The notes: generated from the letters alone by a model not told the origin. A stretch of DNA of 64,000 nt from Rubrivivax sp. (GCA_019635285.1 JAHBZS010000005.1:94300-158299), one strand, 5' to 3'; shown: positions 8,684-17,834, numbered from the stretch's first letter. Translations and numbers: made by a program.

Positions 8684-9097
8684 TCACCTCTGCGAAGGTT
8701 GGGTGCGGATGCTCACGCCGGTGGCGCTGGCGGGGTCGTGAAGCGCTGGCCGGTGCCAGACCAGCGGGCGATGGCGCGGGCCCGCCGCCTGCGCCGTGGA
8801 AGCTGTGGGTTCGCGCGTAGCCAGTTGCGCGGCGACGTTGGTGGCGAACAGATGGCGCAGCTTGTGCGCGGCCGCGCCCTGGGGGTCGAGGCTCAAGCCC
8901 CCGCAGAAGGCCACCGCCTCGTGGCGCCGGAACAGCGGCAGCCATTGCTCGTCGAAGGCGGCGATCAGCGCCTCGCGGCCTGCGGCCATCAGCACGAAGC
9001 CGCCCACGCCGTGCACCAGGTCGGCGATGTCGTCGCGCACCGCGTCGTCGTCGCAGTGGCTGGCCTGCAGGCTGACGAGGAAGATCTGATGGGCCAA
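8684..9097 (-). CDS. Uncharacterised first gene of the six-gene operon (TTG start)
   Basis: A 137-residue soluble protein I do not recognise. The start is a TTG at 9097, supported by a perfect GGAGG ribosome site exactly 6 bases upstream (9104-9108 on the plus strand). The first 95 residues look folded, with acidic helices (DDDAVRDDIADLVHG), a hydrophobic strand GGFVLMAAG, and a glycine turn before SLDPQG. The last 40 are His/Pro/Ala-rich and probably disordered. It heads an operon running down to 4739. No promoter could be assigned with confidence in the 180 bases shared with the divergent acuI gene. Confidence 0.72.
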   Translation of the reverse strand: MAHQIFLVSLQASHCDDDAVRDDIADLVHGVGGFVLMAAGREALIAAFDEQWLPLFRRHEAVAFCGGLSLDPQGAAAHKLRHLFATNVAAQLATREPTASTAQAAGPRHRPLVWHRPALHDPASATGVSIRTQPSQR

Positions 9098-9278
9098 GGC
9101 GCGCCTCCGTCGGGGCTGGTGCCATGCTGCGCGATCCGGGCCCGGGGAACATACCTACAACTAGGGAGCGCGCGGCCACGTCGTAGGGGTCGCCGGTGCG
9201 CTGCCGGCGGGGGCTCGCCGCACCCGCACGATGGCCGGGGCATACTTTGAAGCTGCCCTTCGGAACATGGAGCACCCG

Positions 9279-10265
<987 letters not shown>

Positions 10266-10305
10266 AGGCTGGCGCGCGCCGGAGCCCGCTCACGCGGCGC
10301 AGGTC

Positions 10306-10887
10306 CTAGGCGCCCAGCGGGCTGACGCCGAACAGCCAGGCATGCGCCCAGAAGGCGAACAGCGCCCACACCAGCGTGCCGGCGACCACCGCGATCAGCG
10401 TGCCGCGCAGCGTGCCCGGCGGGTAGACGGTGCCGGCGGCGCGGTCGCGCTGCCGCGCCGAGCGGAAGTCCAGCACCGCCCAGACCAGGAAGCTGCCGAA
10501 CAGCAGCAGGTCGGCCAGCGTGTGGTTGGCCAGCAGGTGCGCAAAGGCCCAGACCTTGACGCTCAGCACCATCGGGTGGTGCAGCCGGCTCTTGATGCCA
10601 TTGCGCGGCACGTAGGCCGCCACCAGCAGGATGAAGCTGACGAGCATCAGCAACACCGCCAGGTGCCGCGCCCACAGCTGCGGCGTCCACAGCACCACCG
10701 GCTGCGTGCGCGCCTGACCGTAGCCCCAGACGATGAGGCCGAAGCCGACGATCGACACCACGGTGTACAGGCCCTTCCACGCGCCGGCGCCGCGCCGGGC
10801 GATCTGCGCGGTGCGCCAGTCGTCGGCAAAGATGCGCACCGAATGCGCGCCGAGGAAGAGGATCAGGCCGAGCACGAGCAGCGTCAT
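10306..10887 (-). CDS. NnrU family membrane protein
   Basis: A 193-residue integral membrane protein with about six hydrophobic helices. The early GLILFLGAHSVRIFAD segment and the central HPMVLSVKVWAFAHLLANHTLADLL region mark the NnrU family. NnrU was first described near nitrite/nitric-oxide reduction genes in rhizobia, but no denitrification genes are present here, so that role should not be assumed. It is monocistronic and converges on acuI. Confidence 0.85.
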   Translation of the reverse strand: MTLLVLGLILFLGAHSVRIFADDWRTAQIARRGAGAWKGLYTVVSIVGFGLIVWGYGQARTQPVVLWTPQLWARHLAVLLMLVSFILLVAAYVPRNGIKSRLHHPMVLSVKVWAFAHLLANHTLADLLLFGSFLVWAVLDFRSARQRDRAAGTVYPPGTLRGTLIAVVAGTLVWALFAFWAHAWLFGVSPLGA

Positions 10888-10954
10888 GGGGAAGGGCGGG
10901 GTCGTTGCGACGCGCGCATTCTCGCCCCGCCGCCCGCGCTATGCTCGCCGCACC

Positions 10955-11431
10955 ATGCCAGAAGCCACCCCGCGCAGCCCGCGCCACTACTGGGAAGACT
11001 TCGTCGTCGGCTCGGTGCGCGACTTCGGCGCGATGCCGGTCACGCGCGAGGCGGTGCTGGCCTTCGCGCGCGACTTCGACCCGCAGCCCTTCCACCTGGA
11101 CGACGCCGCCGCGGCGCAGTCGCTGTTCGGCAGATTAGCCGCCAGCGGCTGGCACACCTGCGCCATGGCCATGCGCATGATGTGCGACGACTACGTGCTG
11201 GATTCGGCCAGCCTGGGCTCGCCCGGCATCGACAACCTGCGCTGGCTGAAACCCGTGTTCCCCGGCGACACCTTGAGCATGCGCCTGACCATCCTGGCCG
11301 CGCGGCCGATGAACAGCCGCCCCGGCGTGGGCCTGGTGCAGTCGCGCTGGGAGGTCTTCAACCAGCAGCGCGAGGCGGTGCTGTCGATGGAAGGCTGGGG
11401 CATGTACCGCATGAAAAAAGCCGCGCCGTGA
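10955..11431 (+). CDS. MaoC family dehydratase
   Basis: A 158-residue single hot-dog-fold protein of the MaoC/(R)-specific enoyl-CoA hydratase type. It shows the family's FARDFDPQPFHLDDAAA active-site stretch, with Asp and His of the hydratase motif, and the ASGWHTCAMAMRM helix. Such proteins add or remove water from acyl-CoA thioesters. The last codons and stop (11429-11431) lie inside a perfect hairpin that serves as the terminator of the convergent iron-transport gene. Confidence 0.88.
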   Translation: MPEATPRSPRHYWEDFVVGSVRDFGAMPVTREAVLAFARDFDPQPFHLDDAAAAQSLFGRLAASGWHTCAMAMRMMCDDYVLDSASLGSPGIDNLRWLKPVFPGDTLSMRLTILAARPMNSRPGVGLVQSRWEVFNQQREAVLSMEGWGMYRMKKAAP

Positions 11432-11445
11432 CGCCACGGCGCGGC
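11414..11445 (-). terminator. Rho-independent terminator of the iron-binding protein gene
   Basis: There is an 11-bp perfect stem (11420-11430 with 11435-11445) and a 4-base loop. Read on the minus strand it is followed by six T (A14-A19 of the plus strand, 11414-11419). It sits 25 bases after the minus-strand stop at 11471 and is embedded in the 3' coding end of the MaoC gene. Confidence 0.85.
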
Positions 11446-11470
11446 CCTCGACGGGGCGGCGGCCGCAGAC

Positions 11471-12514
11471 TTACTTGAAGCCCACGCGGTCCAGCATCTG
11501 CTGCACCTGCGTCTGGTTGGCGCCGGCCTGGGCGATGGGCAGCGCGTCCACCTTGAACGTGCCCATGGCTTCCAGCGCCGGGTTCTTCACCTTGATGCCG
11601 GCCACCGCCGGCCATTCGTTGTTGCCGTCGGCGAAGTACACCTGGGCCTCGTCGCTGGCCAGGTACTCCAGGAACTTCTGCGCCTCGGCCGGGTTCTTGG
11701 CGTGTTTGGCCATCGCGCCGCCGGAGATGTTGATGTGCGTGCCCCAGCTGTCCTGGTTGGGGAACACGAAGCCGATCTTCGACATCGTCTCCACGTCCTC
11801 CGGCTTGGTCGAGCGCATCAGCCGCGCCAGGTAGTAGCTGTTGGTCAGCGCGATCTGGCACTCGCCGGTGGCGGCGGCCTTGATCTGGTCGGTGTCACCG
11901 CCCTTGGGCGCGCGCGCCATGTTGTCCACCACACCCTTCAGCCAGGCCTCGGTGGCCGGCGCGCCCAGGTGCTGCAGCATCGCGCCGACGAGCGTCAGGT
12001 TGTAGGGGTGCGAACCCGAGCGCGTGCACACCTTGCCCTTGTTCTTCGGGTCGGCCAGCTTCTGGTAGCTGTCCACGTCGGCGCGCTGCACCGTCGCCTT
12101 GTTGTAGACGATGAGGCGCGCCCGCGTCGAAAAGCCGAACCACTGCGGGCCGCCGCTGGTGTTGTCGCGCAGGTGCGCCGGGATGCGCTGCAGCAGCACG
12201 GGCGAATTCAGCGGCTGGAACATGCCCTCGGCTTCGGCCTTGGTCAGCCGCGCCGCGTCCACCAGCAGGATGACGTCGGCCGGGCTGGCGGCGCCCTCCG
12301 CCTTCAGCCGCGTGATCACGCCGGCGTCGTCCGCGTCGATGCGGTTGATCTTGATGCCGGTGGCCTTGGTGAAGTTGGCGTACAGCGCCTCGTCGGTCTG
12401 GTAGTGGCGCGCCGAGTACAGGTTCAGCACCTTGTCCTGGGCCGTGGCGGCCAGCGACGCGCCGGCCAGCAGCGTGGCCACGATCGAGCGCAGCGTGAAG
12501 GTGAGGTGGGCCAT
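11471..12514 (-). CDS. Fe(3+) ABC transporter substrate-binding protein
   Basis: A 347-residue periplasmic ferric-binding protein of the FbpA/FutA class. ATG 12514 gives a standard signal peptide ending SLAATAQ. The mature protein begins with the typical VLNLYSARHYQTDEALYANF strand-helix, and the tyrosine pair NSYYLARL corresponds to the iron-ligating tyrosines near residue 220. The permease and ATPase genes are not adjacent, so this receptor is either orphan or serves a transporter elsewhere. A Fur-like site lies upstream and a strong terminator lies downstream, making it a single-gene unit. Confidence 0.9.
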   Translation of the reverse strand: MAHLTFTLRSIVATLLAGASLAATAQDKVLNLYSARHYQTDEALYANFTKATGIKINRIDADDAGVITRLKAEGAASPADVILLVDAARLTKAEAEGMFQPLNSPVLLQRIPAHLRDNTSGGPQWFGFSTRARLIVYNKATVQRADVDSYQKLADPKNKGKVCTRSGSHPYNLTLVGAMLQHLGAPATEAWLKGVVDNMARAPKGGDTDQIKAAATGECQIALTNSYYLARLMRSTKPEDVETMSKIGFVFPNQDSWGTHINISGGAMAKHAKNPAEAQKFLEYLASDEAQVYFADGNNEWPAVAGIKVKNPALEAMGTFKVDALPIAQAGANQTQVQQMLDRVGFK

Positions 12515-12554
12515 GCATCCGACTCCAAAGTGAGGAGCGGCGATTCTAATGCGG

Positions 12555-12573
12555 ATGCGAACCATTCCTATTG
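12555..12573 (-). promoter_or_regulatory. Possible Fur box upstream of the ferric-binding protein gene
   Basis: Read on the minus strand the 19 bases are CAATAGGAATGGTTCGCAT. Allowing three changes, this resembles the betaproteobacterial Fur pattern AATGAGAATGATTCGCAT. It lies about 40 bases before the start codon in an otherwise GC-rich region. Iron-repressed expression would fit the gene. The match is imperfect. Confidence 0.35.
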
Positions 12574-12762
12574 CGTTTCATCTGCCGCAGCAGGGTCATG
12601 CCACGGGTGATGATCAACCAATGTCGATGCCAGAACGGCTGGCCTGCCGCGGCGCCGTGCCCTGTGGCGGGCGCGGGCGCGCTGCCCGTCGCGGGTGGCC
12701 GGCGCGGGCGCGACGCGAAGGCTTGCCGCGCCCGGCCTGACGCCGGCATGCGCGGCGCGCGC

Positions 12763-12791
12763 TTGACTTTTATTTAACCGACACCTTAAAT
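12763..12791 (+). promoter_or_regulatory. Sigma-70 promoter of the ArsR operon
   Basis: TTGACT (12763-12768) is separated by 17 bases from TTAAAT (12786-12791). The expected transcription start falls at about 12798, the A of the ATG, so the message is probably leaderless. No ribosome site is present before the ATG, which agrees with this. Confidence 0.65.
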
Positions 12792-12796
12792 AAAAG
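12767..12796 (+). promoter_or_regulatory. Perfect inverted-repeat operator for the ArsR-type regulator
   Basis: CTTTTATTTAA (12767-12777) and TTAAATAAAAG (12786-12796) are exact reverse complements separated by 8 bases. The repeat covers the spacer and -10 of the promoter and ends one base before the start codon. ArsR-family proteins bind such AT-rich palindromes as dimers, so autorepression is the natural reading. Confidence 0.75.
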
Positions 12797-12797
12797 C

Positions 12798-13154
12798 ATG
12801 GATAGCCTCTCCGCCACCTTCGCCGCGCTGGCCGACCCGACGCGGCGCGCCATCCTGGAGCGCCTGGCGCAGGGCGACACGCACGTCGGCGAGCTGGCAC
12901 GGCCCTTCGACATCTCGGCGCCGGCCATCTCGCGCCACCTGCGTGTGCTGGAGGCGGCCGGGCTGGTGCAACGCGAGGTGAATGCGCAGTGGCGCCTGTG
13001 CCGCCTGCGCACGCCCCCGCTGCAGCAGGCGCACGGCTGGCTGCAGCACTACGCCGCGCACTGGGAACACAGCCTCGACCGGCTCAGCGACCTGGTCGAG
13101 GCACGCCACGCACAACGCCCGCGCAAGCCATCCCGCAGGAGCCCGCCCCGATGA
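12798..13154 (+). CDS. ArsR/SmtB family transcriptional regulator
   Basis: A 118-residue winged-helix repressor. The family signature is clear: ALADPTRRAILERLAQGD, then the recognition helix region ISAPAISRHLRVLEAAGLV. No metal-binding CVC motif is present, so the inducer is probably not a metal. The closest group by context is the YdfF/SdpR-like set that is coupled to SRPBCC genes. The stop overlaps the next ATG (ATGA, 13151-13154). It is probably autoregulated through the operator at 12767-12796. Confidence 0.9.
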   Translation: MDSLSATFAALADPTRRAILERLAQGDTHVGELARPFDISAPAISRHLRVLEAAGLVQREVNAQWRLCRLRTPPLQQAHGWLQHYAAHWEHSLDRLSDLVEARHAQRPRKPSRRSPPR

Positions 13155-14236
13155 ACGCCCCCGACCGCTTCGAGCTGCAGCAGACCCGCTTCATCCGCGC
13201 GCCGCGCGAGCAGGTCTTCGACGCTTTCACCGAAGAAGCGCTGCTGCGCCAATGGCACTGCCCGCGCGGCATGCGCGTGCTGCACTGTCGCGCCGAAGCG
13301 CGCGCCGGCGGCGAATGGCAGCTGGGCATGGTGGCGCGCGACGGCACACGCCTGGCGGTGGGCGGCGCCTATCGCGAAGTCAGCCGGCCGCAGCGCCTGG
13401 TCTACACCTGGGCCTGGCAGGGCGAGAACTCGCCGATGGCCGGGCTGCAGACGCTGGTCGAGGTGGACTTCGTGGCGCGCGACGGCGGCACCGAACTGCG
13501 CCTGCGCCACAGCGGCTTCCCGGCGCCGGCGGCCAGCGAAGCGCATGCCGTCGGCTGGCGCTCTACCCTCAACCGGCTGGTCGACCAGGTCGACGAACGC
13601 GGCAGCGCCGCCACGCTGACGCTGCTGGGCGACGTGCGCAGCAGCTACACGCGCACCGTGCGCATGGCGCTGGCCGAAAAGAGCCTGGCCTACAGCTTCC
13701 AGCCCTGCGCGCCGCACTCGCCGCAGGTCCTGGCGCTGCACCCCTTCGGGCGCATCCCCGCGCTGCGCGACGGCGAGACCACGCTCTTCGAAACCAGCGC
13801 CATCGTGCGCTACCTCGACGAAGCCTTCGGCGCCGGCCCCCTGCTGCTGCCCGGCAGCCCGCTGGCCCGCGCGCATTGCGAGCAATGGGTCAGCGCCGTC
13901 AACGCCTACCTCTACGACACCATGGTGCGGCGTTATGTGCTGCCCTACCTCTTTCCCCAAGGGCCGGACGGCCAGCCCGACCGCGGCGTCATCGACGGCG
14001 CGCTGCGCGACATGCCGGCGCAGCTGGCCGCGCTGGACCGAGCCTACGGCAGCAGCGACTGGCTGGCCGGCGGCGCGCTGTCGATGGCCGACCTGTTCGT
14101 CGCGCCGATCCTGGCCGGCGTGGAGCGCATGCCCGAAGGCCCGTCGCTGCTCGCCGCCGTGCCCAACCTGCGGCGCGCACAGGCCACGCTGCGCCGCCGC
14201 GACAGCTTCATGCAGACCGAAGGAACCACGCCATGA
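13151..14236 (+). CDS. SRPBCC (AHSA1-like) / glutathione S-transferase fusion protein
   Basis: A 361-residue two-domain protein. Residues 1-150 are an AHSA1-type SRPBCC fold (RFIRAPREQVFDAFTE; GGAYREVSRPQRLVYTW). From 154 a complete GST follows: a thioredoxin-like N-terminal domain (TLLGDVRSSYTRTVRMAL; FGRIPALRD; ETSAIVRYLDEAFG), then an all-helical C-terminal domain. Ser164/Ser165 sit at the usual catalytic position. SRPBCC genes often follow ArsR genes, but direct fusion to GST is unusual. The role is probably binding or conjugation of a hydrophobic compound sensed by the ArsR protein. It is coupled to its neighbours by ATGA overlaps on both sides. Confidence 0.85.
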   Translation: MNAPDRFELQQTRFIRAPREQVFDAFTEEALLRQWHCPRGMRVLHCRAEARAGGEWQLGMVARDGTRLAVGGAYREVSRPQRLVYTWAWQGENSPMAGLQTLVEVDFVARDGGTELRLRHSGFPAPAASEAHAVGWRSTLNRLVDQVDERGSAATLTLLGDVRSSYTRTVRMALAEKSLAYSFQPCAPHSPQVLALHPFGRIPALRDGETTLFETSAIVRYLDEAFGAGPLLLPGSPLARAHCEQWVSAVNAYLYDTMVRRYVLPYLFPQGPDGQPDRGVIDGALRDMPAQLAALDRAYGSSDWLAGGALSMADLFVAPILAGVERMPEGPSLLAAVPNLRRAQATLRRRDSFMQTEGTTP

Positions 14237-15000
14237 GCCAACCCACCCCTCGTCACCCCGGCAAGTTCGTCTGGTTCGAGCACCTGTCCGGCGACCGCGA
14301 CGCCGCGCGCCGCTTCTATGAGGCGCTGTTCGGCTGGCAGGTCGAAGCGGTGCCGATGGGCAGCGGCGAGCCCTACCTGCGCATCCTCAACCGCGGCGAA
14401 GCCATCGGCGGCCTGCGCAGCGCGCCGCCCGGCGCGCCCAGCCTGTGGATGCCGTACCTGTCGGTGACCGACGTCGACGCGAGCCATGCCACGGCGCTGG
14501 CGGCGGGTGCGAAGTCACTGATGCCGCCGACCGACTTCGCGCCGGTGGGCCGTGGCGCCACCCTGGCCGACCCCACCGGCGCCGCGTTCTCGCTCTGGAC
14601 CAGCGCGCTGGGCGACCGCGCCGACCTGGCCGCTCCGCCGGTCGGCGACTGGACCTGGAACGAGCTGATGACGCCCGACGTGCCGCGCGCGCTGGCCTTC
14701 TACGCGCGGGTCTTCGGCTACCGCCACGACACCCTGGACTCGGGCCCGCAGCGCGAATACCACCTGCTGAAGCAGGGCGAGCGCATGCGCGGCGGCGTGA
14801 TGCCTTCGCCGATGCCCGACACGCCGCCGCTGTGGGTGCCCTACGTCGCGGTGGCCGACTGCGATGCCACCGCCGCCCAGGTACCGGCCTTGGGCGGGCG
14901 GCTCATCGTGCCGCCCACCGACATCCCGCAGGTCGGCCGCTTCGCCGTGCTGCTGGACCCGCAGCAGGCCTGCGTCGCCTTCATCACGGCCGCGGGCTGA
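14233..15000 (+). CDS. VOC family protein with two glyoxalase-like domains
   Basis: A 255-residue protein with two tandem vicinal-oxygen-chelate modules (about 10-125 and 135-252). Each begins with an 'F-x-x-L-x-x-D-...-FYxxVFG' unit (ARRFYEALFGW; ALAFYARVFGY) and ends in a LADPTGAAFSLW-type strand. Proteins of this layout bind or modify small hydrophobic molecules and include antibiotic-resistance and isomerase relatives. It is the last gene of the three-gene ArsR operon. Confidence 0.88.
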   Translation: MSQPTPRHPGKFVWFEHLSGDRDAARRFYEALFGWQVEAVPMGSGEPYLRILNRGEAIGGLRSAPPGAPSLWMPYLSVTDVDASHATALAAGAKSLMPPTDFAPVGRGATLADPTGAAFSLWTSALGDRADLAAPPVGDWTWNELMTPDVPRALAFYARVFGYRHDTLDSGPQREYHLLKQGERMRGGVMPSPMPDTPPLWVPYVAVADCDATAAQVPALGGRLIVPPTDIPQVGRFAVLLDPQQACVAFITAAG

Positions 15001-15067
15001 ACGCGCCCTCGCGCGGGCGAAAGCGCCGCCCGCGGCGGGCCGTGCCGCGCCTGCCTAAGATCCGGCC

Positions 15068-16003
15068 ATGGACCTGAGGCAAATGCGTTACTTCGTCGCG
15101 CTCGCCACCCAGCAGCACTACGGCAAGGCGGCCAGCGTGCTGCACGTGACGCAGCCCGCGCTGAGCCGGCAGATCCGCCTGCTCGAAGAGGAGCTGGGCG
15201 TGCAGCTCTTCGAGCGCCACGCGCGCGGCGCCGCGCCCACCGCCGAGGCCGACCTGCTGCTGGAGCGCGCGGTGTTCCTGCTGCGCTACGCCGAGCAGAT
15301 CAAGGCCGACCTGCTGGCGCGCCAGAGCGCACCCCGCGGCCCGGTGGCCGTCGGCATGTCGCCCGGCCTCGCGCAGCAGCTCACGGTGCTGCTGACGCAG
15401 GCCGTGCGCGAGCAACTGCCCGACGTGCGGCTGCGCCTCATCGAAGGCTTCGCGCCGTCGCTGCAGGACATGCTGGCGCGCGGCGAGGTGGACATCGCGC
15501 TGCTGGTCGACCCCTTCGATCGCTCGAACCTGGTCAGCGTGCCGCTGCTGGACGAACAGATCTGCCTGATCGGCCTGCCGGGGGATGCCCGGCTGCGCAA
15601 GGCGCGGCTGAAGATCCGCGACCTCGCCGGCGTGCCGCTGGTGATGACCGGCCTGGTCAAGTCGGGCGTGCGGCTGAAGCTGGAGGACGCCGCGGCGCGC
15701 GCCAAGGTCGAGCTGCTGCCCGTGGTGGAGGTCGAAACCGCCGAAGTCGCACGCCGCCTGGTGCTGCACGGCGTCGGCCTGACGGTGCACTTCGCCGCTG
15801 CCGTCAAGGAAGACCTCGACGCCGGCCGCCTGCGCGCCGTGCCCATCGAAGGCCTGTCGCTGCATCGCGCCATCGCGCGCGCCGCCGACCGGCCCGTGTC
15901 GCGCGCCACCGATGCCGTGCTCGGCCTGCTGCGCACGGTCATCGAGACGCAGGTGCGCGAAGGCCGCTGGCTCAACACCCGCCTCGATGCCCACCGGTTA
16001 TGA
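15068..16003 (+). CDS. LysR family transcriptional regulator
   Basis: A 311-residue regulator. The N-terminal helix-turn-helix is typical (MDLRQMRYFVALA; AASVLHVTQPALSRQIRLLEEELG), and the LysR substrate-binding domain covers about 90-300. It lies 88 bases upstream of, and on the same strand as, the Bug-hydrolase-monooxygenase-VOC cluster, which it probably controls. A cyclic aromatic or carboxylate inducer is likely from context. Confidence 0.93.
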   Translation: MDLRQMRYFVALATQQHYGKAASVLHVTQPALSRQIRLLEEELGVQLFERHARGAAPTAEADLLLERAVFLLRYAEQIKADLLARQSAPRGPVAVGMSPGLAQQLTVLLTQAVREQLPDVRLRLIEGFAPSLQDMLARGEVDIALLVDPFDRSNLVSVPLLDEQICLIGLPGDARLRKARLKIRDLAGVPLVMTGLVKSGVRLKLEDAAARAKVELLPVVEVETAEVARRLVLHGVGLTVHFAAAVKEDLDAGRLRAVPIEGLSLHRAIARAADRPVSRATDAVLGLLRTVIETQVREGRWLNTRLDAHRL

Positions 16004-16091
16004 GGCCGGTCAGAAAATTGACTTGGACTTGAGCGGCGCCGACACCTAGCCTTCCGACCTCGTCAAGGGACCACGAGGAAGGAGACAAGTC

Positions 16092-17051
16092 ATGCTGCAA
16101 GGCCGCAGGGCATTTCTGGGTGCCGCTGCCGCGGCGACGCTGCTGCCGCGTCTGGCACACGCGCAGGACGGGCAGATGCGCATCGTCGTGCCGTTCGCCG
16201 CAGGCAGCGGCACGGACGTCACGGCGCGCGTCATCGCCGAGGCCGTCGGCAAGAACACCGGCCGCGTCGTCATCGTCGACAACCGCGGCGGCGCCGGCGG
16301 CTCGATCGGCGCCGCGGAGGTCGCGCGGGCCAAGCCCGACGGCAACACGGTGCTCTACACCACCGGCGGCTTCACCACCAATGCGGCACTGTTCAAGTCC
16401 CTGCCCTTCGACCCGATCGCGGATTTCACGCCGGTGACGCTGCTGACGCGGTCTTCGGGCTTCGCCTTGCTGGTCGGCGAGAAGTCGCCCTACAAGACGC
16501 TGGAGCAGTTCGTCGCCGCGGCCAAGAAGGAGCCCGGCCGGCTGAGCTACGGCTCGTCGGGCGTCGGCAACACCACGCATGTGATGGGCGTGCTCTTCGG
16601 CAAGGACGTCGGCGTCGACCTGCTGCACGTGCCGTTCAAGGGCACACCGATCAACGAGCTGATTGGCGGCACGGTCGATTGCGCCTTCATCGGGCCGGCC
16701 ACCGTGGCGCAGCAGATCCGCGCCGGCCAGCTGCGTGCCCTGGGCATCTCCGGGCCGACGCGCTCGAAGCTGCTGCCGGACACGCCGACCTTCGCCGAGG
16801 CCGGCCTGCAGGTGCGGGACATCCCCGGCTGGACCGGCATCTGGGCCCCGGCAAAGCTGCCGCCGGAGGTGCTGGCCGCCCTCTACGAGAAGTTCCAGAA
16901 GGCGGCGCAGACGCCCTTGCTGAGCCACTACGTTCGCGAGAACGGCGGCGACCTGGTGGTCATGCCGCCGGAGCCGTTCAAGGCCTACGTCACCAGCGAG
17001 ATCGAGCGCTTCCGCAAACAGCTGCCGCCGCTGGGCATCCAGCTGGGCTGA
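16092..17051 (+). CDS. Bug/TctC family tripartite tricarboxylate transporter receptor
   Basis: A 319-residue periplasmic binding protein. The signal begins GRRAFLGAAAAATLLP, with a twin-arginine RRxFL motif, and ends AHAQ near residue 25. The mature part has the Bug landmarks RIVVPFAAGSGTDVTAR, VVDNRGGAGG (here IVDNRGGAGGSIGA), and PFKGTP near residue 180. No TctA/TctB membrane genes are nearby, which is common in Burkholderiales. It probably delivers or senses an aromatic or carboxylic substrate for the downstream enzymes. Confidence 0.92.
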   Translation: MLQGRRAFLGAAAAATLLPRLAHAQDGQMRIVVPFAAGSGTDVTARVIAEAVGKNTGRVVIVDNRGGAGGSIGAAEVARAKPDGNTVLYTTGGFTTNAALFKSLPFDPIADFTPVTLLTRSSGFALLVGEKSPYKTLEQFVAAAKKEPGRLSYGSSGVGNTTHVMGVLFGKDVGVDLLHVPFKGTPINELIGGTVDCAFIGPATVAQQIRAGQLRALGISGPTRSKLLPDTPTFAEAGLQVRDIPGWTGIWAPAKLPPEVLAALYEKFQKAAQTPLLSHYVRENGGDLVVMPPEPFKAYVTSEIERFRKQLPPLGIQLG

Positions 17052-17057
17052 CGCGCC

Positions 17058-17834
17058 ATGCCCGACCTCATCGACCTGAACGGCACGCGCACCGCCTTCG
17101 AAGCGGTGGGCAGCGGCCCGCCGCTGCTGATGCTGCACGGCGCCGAAGGCAGCCGCCGGCAGTTCGCGGCCATCCGCCCGGCGCTGAGCGAGCACTACAG
17201 CGTCATCACCTACGACCAGCGCGACTGCGGCGAGACCCTCAACCCGGAATCGCCGGCCACCTTGGCGATGCTCGCCGACGATGCGCACGCGCTGCTGCAG
17301 GCGCTGGGCCATGCGACGGCCTTCGTCTTCGGCACCTCCTTCGGCGGCCGCGTCGCGCAGGCCCTGGCACTGCGCCAGCCCGCGGCGGTGCGGCGCCTGG
17401 TGCTGGCCAGCACCTGGCCCTTGCCGGTGTCGCTGGCCACGGCCAATGCCGAGGTCGCGCAGCAACTGGCGCAGCTGCGTGCGCGCCTGCCGGACAGCGC
17501 GGAGCAGGTCGCCGAGATCTTTTTCCCCGAGGACTTCCTGGCGGCGCAGCCGGCCTTTCGCGCGCACTTCAAGTCGGCGCCGCCGCGCTCGGCGCGCTCG
17601 GAGCGCCGCGCGGCAGCCGTGGGCGACGTGCCGCAGCTGGACCTGGCCGCCATCACGCAGCCGACGCTGCTCATCGCCGGTGCGGTGGATCGGGTGGTGC
17701 CGGCCGCGCTGACGCTGTCGCTGGCGCAGACGCTGCCCGATACCCGCTCGATCGTGCTGCCCGAGGTCGGGCACCTGAGCCTGGCGCAAGTGCCTCAGGT
17801 GGTGGCCGCGCACCTGCGCGAGTTCCTGGTTTGA
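17058..17834 (+). CDS. Alpha/beta hydrolase (possible ring-cleavage product hydrolase)
   Basis: A 258-residue alpha/beta-hydrolase fold enzyme. Visible features are the oxyanion segment LLMLHGAEGSRRQF, the nucleophile elbow GTSFGG with Ser at about residue 95, the acid in GAVDRVVP, and the catalytic His in GHLSLA near 240. The context (FAD monooxygenase and VOC protein next door) suggests it may hydrolyse a meta-cleavage product or an enol-lactone/ester in an aromatic pathway. This is an inference. Confidence 0.85.
   Translation: MPDLIDLNGTRTAFEAVGSGPPLLMLHGAEGSRRQFAAIRPALSEHYSVITYDQRDCGETLNPESPATLAMLADDAHALLQALGHATAFVFGTSFGGRVAQALALRQPAAVRRLVLASTWPLPVSLATANAEVAQQLAQLRARLPDSAEQVAEIFFPEDFLAAQPAFRAHFKSAPPRSARSERRAAAVGDVPQLDLAAITQPTLLIAGAVDRVVPAALTLSLAQTLPDTRSIVLPEVGHLSLAQVPQVVAAHLREFLV

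Noticed and set aside
9150-9170. A possible promoter motif around CCTACAACTAGG before the six-gene operon
   Set aside because: No -35/-10 pair with correct spacing could be set on either strand, so it is not reported as a feature.
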